In this document: positions 8,660 through 17,472 of the stretch, piece after piece
Numbering within the stretch: the stretch's first letter is position 1
How the letters are laid out: each line of letters opens with the position of its first letter
DNA from: Paramacrobiotus richtersi
Taxonomy: Eukaryota > Tardigrada > Eutardigrada > Parachela > Macrobiotidae
DNA length: 20,953 nucleotides
Direction of reading: 5' to 3'
NCBI GenBank assembly: GCA_034698045.1
Contig: JAQGAU010001175.1
Coordinates: forward strand, 1-20,953
The notes under the pieces: generated by a model
The model's input: only the letters and a program-made list of their open reading frames with translations
Told to the model about the DNA's origin: nothing
Databases searched by the model: none
Translations under genes and position numbers: made by a program

Positions 8660-8929
8660 TCAGTTGATGGGAACCATTTCCACGGCACGCCCGGTTTCAG
8701 CTGTAACCGTCAACAGCAATTCCACGGGTTGGCTTAATCCCGGAATATTTTTCAGTCGCTGGCTCTGACAGTAATGGGTCTTCCCAAGTGGTAAAGAAAC
8801 GAACGCTTTCTCGTAGCAAAAATCAACGAGGAGGCCGTTATTTTTTTGCAGCGACCCGTGCAGTACGCGAGAGTCCGTCGCCTCCGCAAACAGCAAAGCT
8901 CCGACTATTGGGAGAAGAGTTGAAAGAGC
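8660..8929 (-). pseudogene. Orphan fragment (D) of the family N-terminal domain
   Basis: The minus strand frame 8929-8660 encodes about 89 residues opening ALSTLLPIVGALLFAEATD and containing LHGSLQKNNGLLVDF and PVELLLTV, then a stop. These line up in order and spacing with HGTVIDTEPDGLIVDFG and VEVLLRADP of gene B and with the matching parts of A and C. The G after VDF is replaced by C, and the W-x-W-[YF]-P motif is degraded to AVEMVP, right before the stop. There is no ATG in the first 75 residues of the frame. An acceptor-like GATAG precedes the frame at 8930. No F-box-like exon follows downstream on this strand; palindrome and repeat DNA follow instead. It is most likely a truncated, decaying fourth family member. 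A single exon of a gene spliced in an unseen way is less likely. Confidence 0.6.
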
Positions 8930-9020
8930 CTATCAAGATTCAAGAATGAGTAATAGTTACAAATAAAATAAATAATAATGCTGTATATAATTAATTAAAC
9001 AATTTTGAGCAATAACACAT

Positions 9021-9236
9021 TCATCTCGACAGCGTATGCATCAAAATGTCCACTAATTTTCCGCTCATTTGGGCACCTTTTGAGGCTACATAACGCTCAT
9101 TACGTGCACCGCTGCTAGTTTTTGCCCTCAGCGGCGATGACCCATTAATTCAGGCTCGCCCGTGTGCTTCCCAATCAACTCTGGCCTCCTGGCATGAACT
9201 GGCCAACTCCGACTCAGCAAACAACCATGCCTGGAT
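9021..9236 (-). pseudogene. Broken reading frame of unknown origin
   Basis: The minus strand frame 9236-9021 reads as plausible protein, including AWLFAESELASSCQEARVDW, one in-frame TGA (9152-9150), then SSGARNERYVASKGAQMSGK and LVDILMHTLSR before a TGA at 9021. Composition is protein-like (charged residues, Trp, no low complexity) and an acceptor-like ATCCAG precedes it. I do not recognise the family. It lies just upstream of fragment D on the same strand, so it may belong to the same decayed gene. It could also be chance. Confidence 0.25.
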
Positions 9237-10063
9237 ATAATAATATTCATACGAAATTAGATAATTGTGGAACTAAGTCATTTAATGCGTTATTATTTAT
9301 TATTTTAATGTTTAATTATTAAATTACTAAATTATAAAATAGACTTGTATAAATAAATGCATATCCATAAAATGTGTACAGTTTTATTTCTTGTTTCGTG
9401 GACTTGGGTTGTTATTTATTCTGAATAATTTTTTGGACAAAATTAATATAATTTATGTTGTTAGCTAAATTACTTTTACATTTGAAAAAATTGCAAAACA
9501 TACACGTTGCAAAATAGACATTGATATTTGATTACTTTATTTGCTTCGATTACAAAGTATAGTTTGATATTCAGAATACGTGTAACGAACTACAAAAAAC
9601 TTGATTTACTGACGCGTGTACGGTATTTAAACAAGTTTTACATATTTATTTAATCTTTATTTAATATTCAAAGCGCTGTGTCGTATCAGATTTAATGCAG
9701 CGTACTACAAAAATGTAATAATCAACCTAATTACTGTACGAATATAAATGCAGTAAAAAAAACAATTACCCGGGTTATTACAGACCCACTGCAGACTTAG
9801 TCTCCTGACTAGCCCAGTGCACAAAAACATCAACGATAAAATCTAATAAACACTCTGCTCCTGTTTGTATAATTATTGCAATGTAACGTTGAATTTATCC
9901 GAAAATTTTCAGCTGATCAAAGGATACTACAGTCACTGTACTTCTGAAGTAGTGAACTAGTGATGAATTACACTACGATAGTGTAGTAATTCGTAGTATA
10001 ATGGCTGCCTGACTCTTCCTAGTGTTTACTGGGTACGAGGCCGTTACTCTACGAAAGTAAGCT
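9237..10063. other. AT-rich intergenic stretch
   Basis: About 9237-9780 is strongly AT-rich (many ATTTAAT and TTATTATTT words) with no open frame worth reporting. At about 9964-9993 there is a small imperfect inverted repeat (AATTACACTA ... TAGTGTAGTAATT). No RNA gene is recognised. Confidence 0.6.
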
Positions 10064-10468
10064 TTAGACTGGGACATTGTAACCACATACAACGTGCTTC
10101 ATACGCGTATTGGGCTCGCGCAGTAGCTGCATGGGCGTCAGGCCAACATTAGGAATCTGATTCTGTATGACCGCCTTCATGATAGAATCATCCATATGTT
10201 ATCCCGATCCACACTGTCCTGGTAGGTCAGGTAATGCAAGACATTAGTTACACGCTCGCACTGTTTCGGTCTGTTTGTAGCCTAACTGAATGTTAAAACC
10301 AGAGAAAATCGCATCGCCTCGACGATGGCTATGAATGAATAAAAACTGCACGTCTGCGCTCCGCCCATGCTGTACGTACGTCCACAGCATTTCCAGGCCG
10401 AATCTCAAAACGCATTTGGATGCTACATCAGTCAAGCCAGTTTGTACTTGCAGCGCAGCGGCCATCAT
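10064..10468 (-). pseudogene. Possible remnant of an ankyrin-like coding sequence in shifting frames
   Basis: Three short minus-strand segments in different frames read like degraded protein. The frame 10468-10244 starts at an ATG and contains GLEMLWTYVQHGRSADVQFL and IHSHRRGDAIF. A second frame around 10250-10170 contains VLHYLTYQDSVDRDN. The frame 10195-10064 contains IQNQIPNVGLTPMQLLREPN. GLTPMQLL resembles the G-x-T-P-L-x-L-A core of an ankyrin repeat, and the first segment has the look of a neighbouring repeat. No single intact frame or good splice sites join them, so decay is the simplest reading. The ankyrin assignment is weak. Confidence 0.25.
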
Positions 10469-10714
10469 TTTGATTTGCGCACGACGAACGCTTTGGTTTA
10501 TCTCTTTGTTTCTGCTGATGTGAATTATTGCAGTCAGTTATTTCCACTCTTGTTGGTTGACTGGTCCGATAGTACGCAGCCCCCAGGGATCTTGGGCCAT
10601 TCTTGGCCGTCTTACATTTGAATGATAGAATAACATCATTTCGTGTAGTTCAGTCCTCTTGGTGACTCTTTGGTTTGTGTACAGAAACTGATGACTGTTT
10701 CGCAGAGCCTTACA

Positions 10715-12518
10715 ATGTTTCCCTATCGATACAAGCATCAAGACTATCGTATCCCCGTCGACAACTGGAATGGCGTCGACGTAATGCGAAGCGACGGAGA
10801 GATGCAGCATGGAACCGTCATTGATACTGAACCCGACGGCCTGATCGTGGACTTTGGGTGCACGGATCAGCGGCGGCAGCTGGTACGCTATGGAGCCTTC
10901 AGCTCCCGCAGACACGACCGTTCACGGGATGAGCTGCAGCCGGGGCGCGATGTTGAGGTTCTTTTACGTGCAGACCCACAGGGTCCCTGGATGTGGTTTC
11001 CTGCCACACTGATCACCGGGCACATCCCGTTAGGTTTTTGTGGAGAGTTGCTGTTTGTTGAAGTGTCCGTTGGAGGAATCGTCCGACGGGAGGTGCTGGA
11101 CTACAAGCAGGTGCGTCTGCCGCCCTCGTCCACCGATCTGGAGTCATGTATCATCAAGAAAGCCGATTTCTGCGTCCTATCAGTCCGCCCTTTGCCTGCT
11201 CATCTCACTGAACTGCTGCCCACGAGTTCAAAACTGTGGATGGCGTTCAGCCATAAGCTGTCGCACTGCATGTCGGTGATCAGTGCGAGCCGTGAAGAGC
11301 TGCTCCTTTTGGCACCAGCTGACAGCTACCCACGATATCAAGACGCTCTTGTGAGTTATTCAGCATCTGTTGCTACGACTAATGGTCAAGCAGTGGATCT
11401 GCTGTGCTCCGTCGTTAGCGCTGTGCATTGTTAGAAAGATGTTTGACCCGTGTACAGAGTAAATCAGCTACGTGATTGTTACCCTTCCTACAGGAATCCG
11501 TAATCCGGAAAGCCCATACGGACATTTACCCTCGCATTTATCGGTATAACGGGCGGATTGAAATGGACATGGAGTGGCCGTGCTGTTTGCCGTTTAAGTT
11601 GGACTTGGTGCTGGACAATGTTGCAGGAACTGACTGGACCTTGGATGACGTGAAACACGACGTGTTGAAAGAGACTTTCAAGTATCTGGATACCGTCGAG
11701 AAGACCCTTTGCCGACGAGTCTGTCGCGCCTTCGACGCGCTGATCAGCCAGGTCGTGTCCGGGGAAATCTGGATCACATGCCACCGGTGTTGCTGTCAAT
11801 TATGCTGCAAGTGCTCTGAGCATCTCGATCCATACCAGTTAGCCGCATCCATCCTCAGTTGTGCTAACAAACAGACCCGCACCATAATCCTGACACATGG
11901 CAACACAAACATTGTGTTCGAACTGTTTTCGTTCGTGCGGATGTGCGTCGAAAGCGGTATCTGCGCTGTGAGCCAGCCAGTGCTGATCGTGGCTTTTCAC
12001 TGCAGCATGGGCCATGAGGCCTACTTTAAGAACCAAGCGGAGTTTTTGGCGGAATGCTTGGCCGGCGGGTGCTACCGCAGTCTATTCCTACACCGGTGCA
12101 CCGTGGAATATTTCTACCCTGAACTACGTTTCAGCGGCTCGTTGCCAGTCGGCTGCGGGAATGCGGATCTGTATCAACTGATGGAGAGCCAGGTGCCGTT
12201 CGTCGATGTGCAGCGGGCGGCCGCGTGGGTTGCGCAGGTGATGCATCTGCCAATGGCGGATCGCTATCATATCCTCTGGGTAATGTATTCAGTTGCGTTG
12301 TTGTTTAAAGTACATTTGACAGCAGCCTTATTTTTTTGCAGGGACTGAATGAGATCACCATATCGGATCCGCGGACGACCAATCGTTACTTTGACCACGA
12401 ATGGAGCATGAACGATCTGGCCGCCCTGGACGTGACCAAACTCTCAAACCTGACTCTGTACCATTTAAGCCAATATGCTCCGCCGAATCTGTTTGAGCAG
12501 CTGGCCAATGGCTTTTAA
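10715..12518 (+). CDS. Gene B: N-terminal VDFG domain plus F-box-like protein with a Cys cluster, family member 2 (three exons)
   Basis: Exons 10715-11350, 11494-12279 and 12342-12518, all phase 0, give 532 residues. Splice sites are CTT|GTGAGT, TTCCTACAG|GAA, TGG|GTAATG and TTTTTTGCAG|GGA. The N-terminal domain has GVDV (20-23), GTVIDTEPDGLIVDFG (33-48), VEVLLRADP (80-88) and WMWFPA (92-97), matching A and C. An F-box-like segment spans about 260-297 (DVKHDVLKETFKYL, CRRVCRAFDALI). Directly after it is CHRCCCQLCCKC (308-319), seven Cys in twelve residues and absent from A and C. The middle region has TRTIILTHGN and QPVLIVAF, matching the strands seen in A and C. The last exon starts GLNEITISDPR. 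A second in-frame ATG at 10691 would add eight residues; an acceptor-like TTTGTGTACAG just before it hints at a 5' UTR intron. A role as an SCF adaptor is inference. Confidence 0.86.
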
Positions 12519-13695
12519 TGCTGTCTCTCTCTTCGTCTGCTATGGGCAGACTTCCGCAGTGCTGGTCCTGTCGGTTAATTGCTGGTGTTTTAATAATTCT
12601 GTCGAGTGTGTCCATTATTTGAGCGAAGGTTTTTCCTGTTCTCCGTAGGGTTTTAGTTCGTGTTTGTTTTTCTGATGTTCGGTTGCGCGCGAGGAACCTC
12701 TTCTGCTGTGACTCTGACCGTTATGACGTTGCACTGTACCAGGTTTAGGGTTTAATATTATTCGTTTACATAAAGTTATACGACGAATATTTTGTACAGT
12801 GAATCAGATTTCCGCAAAATTAACAAACAGGATAATTCATTGGTGAGAAAAGGTATGTCAAGCCCCACGGGACAGTGTCGCGGCTGCGCTAGCGAGAAAC
12901 GTTAACATAGTAACTGCTGACAGCTTGATGTCGCTATGGGTATATTGGACCGAGTCCAGGTATCACCGGTACGAATAGTTCTGAATGGTAGTACAGACGG
13001 TCTGCAGCCACTGCCCAGTGACCGTTCATTGCTATTAGCTGTCCACCAGCAGAACGTTGGCCACCGATAGTATTTGTGCCCCATGATGCGCTGGAGAACA
13101 TAGGTAGTGTTTAGAAGCCAGACACCGTCGCGCTTGCTCGCATCATTTCCACTCAGAAAGGATACAGTATTGTCTACCACGCGCAACTCGAACAAAATCA
13201 CTCCGGTATGTTGCGTACAGCATGCAGGTACAATATCGAATACTCGGGGATATAATCAAGTTGATTAAATCAACCTAACAAGGAAGTCATACATCCACGG
13301 ACCGTGTGTGTGTGTCGGGTGCTTGCGCCTGATTGGTCAAACAGGGACGTTTGATGTTTTCGGTGGGTACACCGTAGTACGTACAACAAGGCTGCCCAAA
13401 AAGTTCTCGCAGATTCGTACCGTAGCCGATACGACAGGGCGCATGCGCACACTATTGGACTGGCCTTTACGGCGCACATGCCAACCGCCAGCGGCGGCCT
13501 TTTCCAGTTACGCACACACGCGAATACCGTAGCGCGAAGCAATAAGTAAATCGTAAACTAAAAGCTTTTCGTAGCGCAACAGGGCAGGAAATTGGAATGC
13601 AACATATTTGTAACATACTTTTATAATTGTTTTGCCGTATGTGGCGCATACAGGCATTTCTCAGCAACACGTGCATATAATTTACTACAATAAAA
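12519..13695. other. Intergenic between gene B and the next open frame
   Basis: No well-supported gene. A minus-strand frame 13201-12902 (about 99 codons, GTG at its start) contains protein-like stretches such as LRVVDNTVSFLSGNDASK and VWLLNTTYVLQ, but no ATG fits and no domain is recognised. A palindromic GCGCATGCGC, the NRF1-type core, lies at 13439-13448 within GC-richer DNA and marks a possible promoter. Confidence 0.45.
13439..13448. promoter_or_regulatory. NRF1-like palindromic site
   Basis: GCGCATGCGC is an exact core of the NRF1 consensus, frequent in animal housekeeping promoters. It sits 248 bp upstream of the ATG at 13696. Function is inferred from the motif alone. Confidence 0.3.
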
Positions 13696-14025
13696 ATGAC
13701 GAGTGATTTACAACAAGCCAACGGTGAGTCCTCCAACCCTCTTAAAGACCGTGGCAAAAAGTTATCTTTAACATTCGGTAGAGTGGATCGCCCTAGCTGT
13801 ACGGCATCATTTTATCAGCCAAGAGCCCAATATTCACATGGATGCAAAAACGATATTCCACTAGCGGTATTGCCGTTACAAATTTACGAAGCCGATGTTA
13901 CGATAGCCGGATCGATAACAACGCATATCTACATGACAAACGCCTATTACTACAATCATGATATCATTCCGGGCCAAGTGCATGAATTAGATATGCATTC
14001 TGTTGGCATATTTATGTATTGCTGA
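13696..14025 (+). CDS. Hypothetical 109-residue protein
   Basis: An uninterrupted frame from ATG (context AAAAATGACG) to TGA. It starts MTSDLQQANGESSNPLKDRG and continues with a mixed-composition chain rich in Tyr, His and Thr, with no signal peptide, membrane segment or recognised domain. Codon 10 overlaps a good donor (AACG|GTGAGT), so it could instead be a first exon spliced elsewhere; no downstream plus-strand partner exon was seen before the minus-strand kelch gene. Support is the length, the ATG context and an NRF1-like motif upstream. It could be a chance frame. Confidence 0.28.
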   Translation: MTSDLQQANGESSNPLKDRGKKLSLTFGRVDRPSCTASFYQPRAQYSHGCKNDIPLAVLPLQIYEADVTIAGSITTHIYMTNAYYYNHDIIPGQVHELDMHSVGIFMYC

Positions 14026-14318
14026 TTTGGTGGTTGTGTATTTTATGACACTTTTGATAGTCCATGGTTTACAAAAGATGGACACGAATCACGACATGCG
14101 ACAAACGAAACTTATAGAAAAATTAGTACTCAGCACTTGGACATCTCATTGAGAGGCTGTCATGGTCAGCACGTGCGATTCTACTTCCGCAGAAACTTCT
14201 GACACTTCAAAAGACATATCGCGCAAACTGGTGCAAAACAGAAAGTAAACGAAAATGACAATAGTACGGCATAAATGCATGACACATGTATTTCCTGTGG
14301 GCAGAGAAGTGGATAATT

Positions 14319-16766
14319 TCAACTGGCATTTTCATCCAGTTCTTCAGAGCCCTCGTCGCCATCCCCTTCCTCATCAGCAGCAGCAGCACGTTGACACTTC
14401 CGAAGTATTTCTACGAAACCAGCTACACTTTTGTTAATGGCTCAAGACCGAATCGGCTTACCTCTCCTGAACATTACGGGCACGGACATGTGGCTGTAAA
14501 GGTATGGTGGCCACCAGGCAGTCCGGATTGACCACGTCTGGGTGACCACATCGTAAGCTTGAATGCCCTCCGCAGACGGGTACGGCGGCCACTGGTTGGT
14601 GTGGCTGTCATATGCTCCCATGACATACACGCAGCCATCCATTGCGCCCACCGCAAGCTGCCGTCCGGGGAAGGGCAAGTCACCTACAGCAGCATCGCGG
14701 GATTGCACATTCATCGTATCGTATATGTATCCGTATATTCGTATTAAGCTGTCCTTCAAGTGTTGCTGTCGAAATTAGATTACAACACATCAGCTAATGA
14801 ATCTAGCACCTTTGCACTGCCATTCGTCAGTCCGCGGATCATACGCATCGAAACTTTTGGCTAGCTCGCCATAAGCCGACAGCGTTCCTCCTGCAAATTG
14901 ACCACACAGGTTCAGTTAAAAGTGCGATCAAGGCGAAACCCACAAACACTCACCAAGGACATAAATGATATCATCATCTCCCAAACAAGTCGAATATTGA
15001 AAACGTGGTACGGGCATGTGAGCGCATTCTGTCCAAGCATCTGTCTGGACATTATACCGAAAGACGCTCCCACCCTCCATGAATCCCCCAAACGTAAAAA
15101 CATAGGTCTGGTACGCAACACAGGCAAATAATGACAGTGATCTGGGCAGATCAGCAAGCCGCTGCCACACGTCGGTATCGGGATTGTAGCATTCGACTAC
15201 TGGCGAGCTCCGCTCCGGTCCACTGTCTTCTCCGCCGAGGGCATAAATAAGCCCCGCGAGGGCTACCACGCCCCCACCGGAGTGGGTAGAATGTGGACTT
15301 GCCAGCAGTATCCACTTATTGAACTCCAGGTCGTAACGGTACATAGCGGGACTGCCGTTTCGTGTGCCCACAACGTACACGAAACAATCCACAGCCGCAG
15401 TACCAGTAACTTCTAGGTCAACCACCAGACCGCCTACCGCGGTGTGTTCTCCGCTGCGCGGATCGATAGCGCACACGTGTGGCTCGAATCCCAAAAAAAC
15501 CCGGATGAATTCTACAACCAAGCCAACAAACAACAACCTGAACAAACCTGATTTAATTGTCGGATGCTGCAAGCAGACCATCCGCACGCTGTTTCAACAG
15601 GTCTTACTATACGAGGCGAATGCAAGCACTTATCGACAAGGTTAAGTTTCATACCGCAGGATTTTCTTGTTAACTGACTGGATGCGGAAATTGCCGCTTG
15701 AATGGACTTAAACACTTCATCCGCTAGGCTAGCATTCCCCTGTTGGATTCGGCCAAACAACCCGACAAGTGAGTGATGAATACTATCTTGCCGCACTCGA
15801 CCGATCCTAACCAGGAGCATTAATTCAGTCATCATGGGTACTCGAGCAACGGGATCGTGGCAGATCCAAGAGAACACAGCGTCCAGAATGGCATCCTCGT
15901 ACTCCACATTGATGTCCTCGGATCCGATCAACATCATCACCTACGCCAAGTGGCTTGTGTTATGGAGAAGCTGAAGTTTGACAATACTGCACCCGAATAG
16001 GTCCGAATATGGCAGTATGAATGTGTTAACCAGTACCTTATCTTTGTCCAGCTGCAGAAACTCGGGGCTGCGTGCCACCGTCTGGAAATGTCGTAGGACC
16101 TTGCCCATGGCCTTGCCAGCCAGATCTTGAAGCTGATGGAGATCCGCCAGACTGTAGACCGTTAAACAATTGTGTGGATCAAGGTGGCGCTGTAGATACT
16201 CCACACAAGCCTCCGCCAGAGGACGCAGATCCACAAAGAGAGCCGCTTCCAGCAGAGACACCACGTTGTTCTCGTCAATTCTAGCTTCTGACAGGTACGC
16301 GTATTTAACCAGCCTGTAAAATGCATGGAGAAATTACCTGGAACACTAGATCGCATTAACAATAGCACCGAAGCAAAAAGCGTTCTGCGTAAAATACGAA
16401 CATTTCTGTTCTTCCTGCGGGATACGTAAAGACTGATCCTGTTAGTCGCGAATGATAGTTCTAGTTTTGTCAGACAGTATTACACACGATACAATCCTGA
16501 AGGCTCTGCGGTTCGTGACCGTTCGTCTGCACTTACATGGACACAACAGGCCCGGCAATATTGTGTAGCTGCACTGTGTCCTTATTGGCTTCCTGCATGG
16601 GGGAGTTGAACATGGCTCTGAAGTACGGACTGCGGGCACTGAGGACCACACGATGAGCGGCGGTACCTTTGGAATCTGCTTCACAGCCCTGTAGCAAGAC
16701 ATCACAGAGGGTTCGCTCATTCTGTAGATTCCATAACTCTTCCCCTAAGCTGAACGAAGCAGCCAT
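14319..16766 (-). CDS. Kelch-like (KLHL-type) BTB-BACK-kelch protein, seven exons
   Basis: Minus-strand exons 16766-16537, 16313-16037, 15940-15655, 15511-14954, 14890-14818, 14748-14462 and 14422-14319 keep phase throughout and give 604 residues, typical of the KLHL family. BTB occupies about residues 12-115 (TLCDVLLQG, HRVVLSARSPYFRAMFNS, LVKYAYLSEARIDENNV). BACK covers about 120-230 (CVEYLQRHLDPHNCL, SPEFLQLDKDKV, DAVFSWICHD). The kelch propeller spans about 266-570, with blades recognisable by IYALGG, VFTFGG and IYVLGG, and by Y/W pairs such as ECYNPDTDVWQRL and FDAYDPRTDEW. An acidic tail (ADEEGDGDEGSEELDENAS) ends the chain. Such proteins are substrate adaptors of Cul3 ubiquitin ligases; some bind actin. 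The subfamily is not determined. The exon 5-6 junction is the least certain: CA|GTGCAA with GGACAG|C is the only phase-compatible pair I found. An ATG at 16910 would extend the frame by 48 residues outside the BTB domain. Confidence 0.93.
14423..14461 (-). other. Very short (39-nt) last intron of the kelch-like gene
   Basis: GTAAGC donor, GTGTAG acceptor, with a CATTAAC branch-point-like sequence in between. Splicing restores the frame into the acidic tail. If the intron is retained, the protein ends six residues later (GKPIRS, then TGA). Confidence 0.8.
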
Positions 16767-17472
16767 TGTAGAGACAAACGAAATGTTCACGTAATACGGG
16801 AAGACCGAGCGTTCGGGTCGGAGCGGATGTTTAATAACGCACGACAGCGTTAACAGCAAAGAGAGACAGAAGGAAGAGTCTTTGGGTACAGCAGGTTGGA
16901 AAGTATACAAAACTTCTATGAAAGAATGACAGATCTGAATTTGTCAAAGATTTAAATTAAATTAGATCATTTAATCCGTCTACAACGGTCTAATTGACTG
17001 ACTTGTTGCTGACTGAATTAAAAATAAATTAGCAGTCATCAACTCATCGAGAATCGTAGGATTTTTTTATCTGGATGTGAATCATGCTGCGAGCTTGGTG
17101 CTTTCACTGAGTCACTCACTGAAAAGGTGGTACAAACGGTTCGGCTTTACTGTACGTACGCACGAATCTCTCTGGCTGTGGAATGGATCTGCCTGCCTGG
17201 TTGCTTTGTCGTTTAAACTGCCTTCGCACATGTACTCGTGCATCTGCATGGTAGAAACGGCTGCCATTCGTTCGCGGATGCAGGATATGCCGAACATAAC
17301 ATAATGCTCGGGTTTTCTATTTTTTCTTGGTTTTCTGATAGTCCTACGGTAATTCCTGCCGTGTTGATCTAGCATTCTATCGACCACGTATAGACTGCCG
17401 TTATACTGCGACCCTTTCCGATCCAAGTGTAGTTCTCTCGTTTTAGGTCCCAGTTATCTTTGTCATACAGCT
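16767..17472. promoter_or_regulatory. Head-to-head intergenic region between the kelch-like gene and gene C
   Basis: This 706-bp region separates the start codons of two divergently transcribed genes, so it must hold both promoters and 5' UTRs. An acceptor-like TTTGTCATACAG ends two bases before the gene C ATG, hinting at a spliced 5' UTR. Open frames within it (16910 extension, 17112-17426 minus, 17077-17304 plus) have no recognised domain. Confidence 0.5.

Noticed and set aside
12902-13201. 99-codon minus-strand frame with protein-like parts
   Set aside because: No ATG, no recognised domain, and the protein-like character moves between frames; considered as a kelch or lectin remnant but not supported.
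16767-16910. N-terminal extension of the kelch-like protein to the ATG at 16910
   Set aside because: KLHL proteins usually begin close to the BTB domain and the ATG at 16766 gives that; the extension has no recognisable content.
17112-17426. Minus-strand frame containing NGSLYVVDRML, looking faintly like a kelch blade
   Set aside because: Upstream of the kelch-like gene start, with no glycine pair or Y/W pattern; likely chance.
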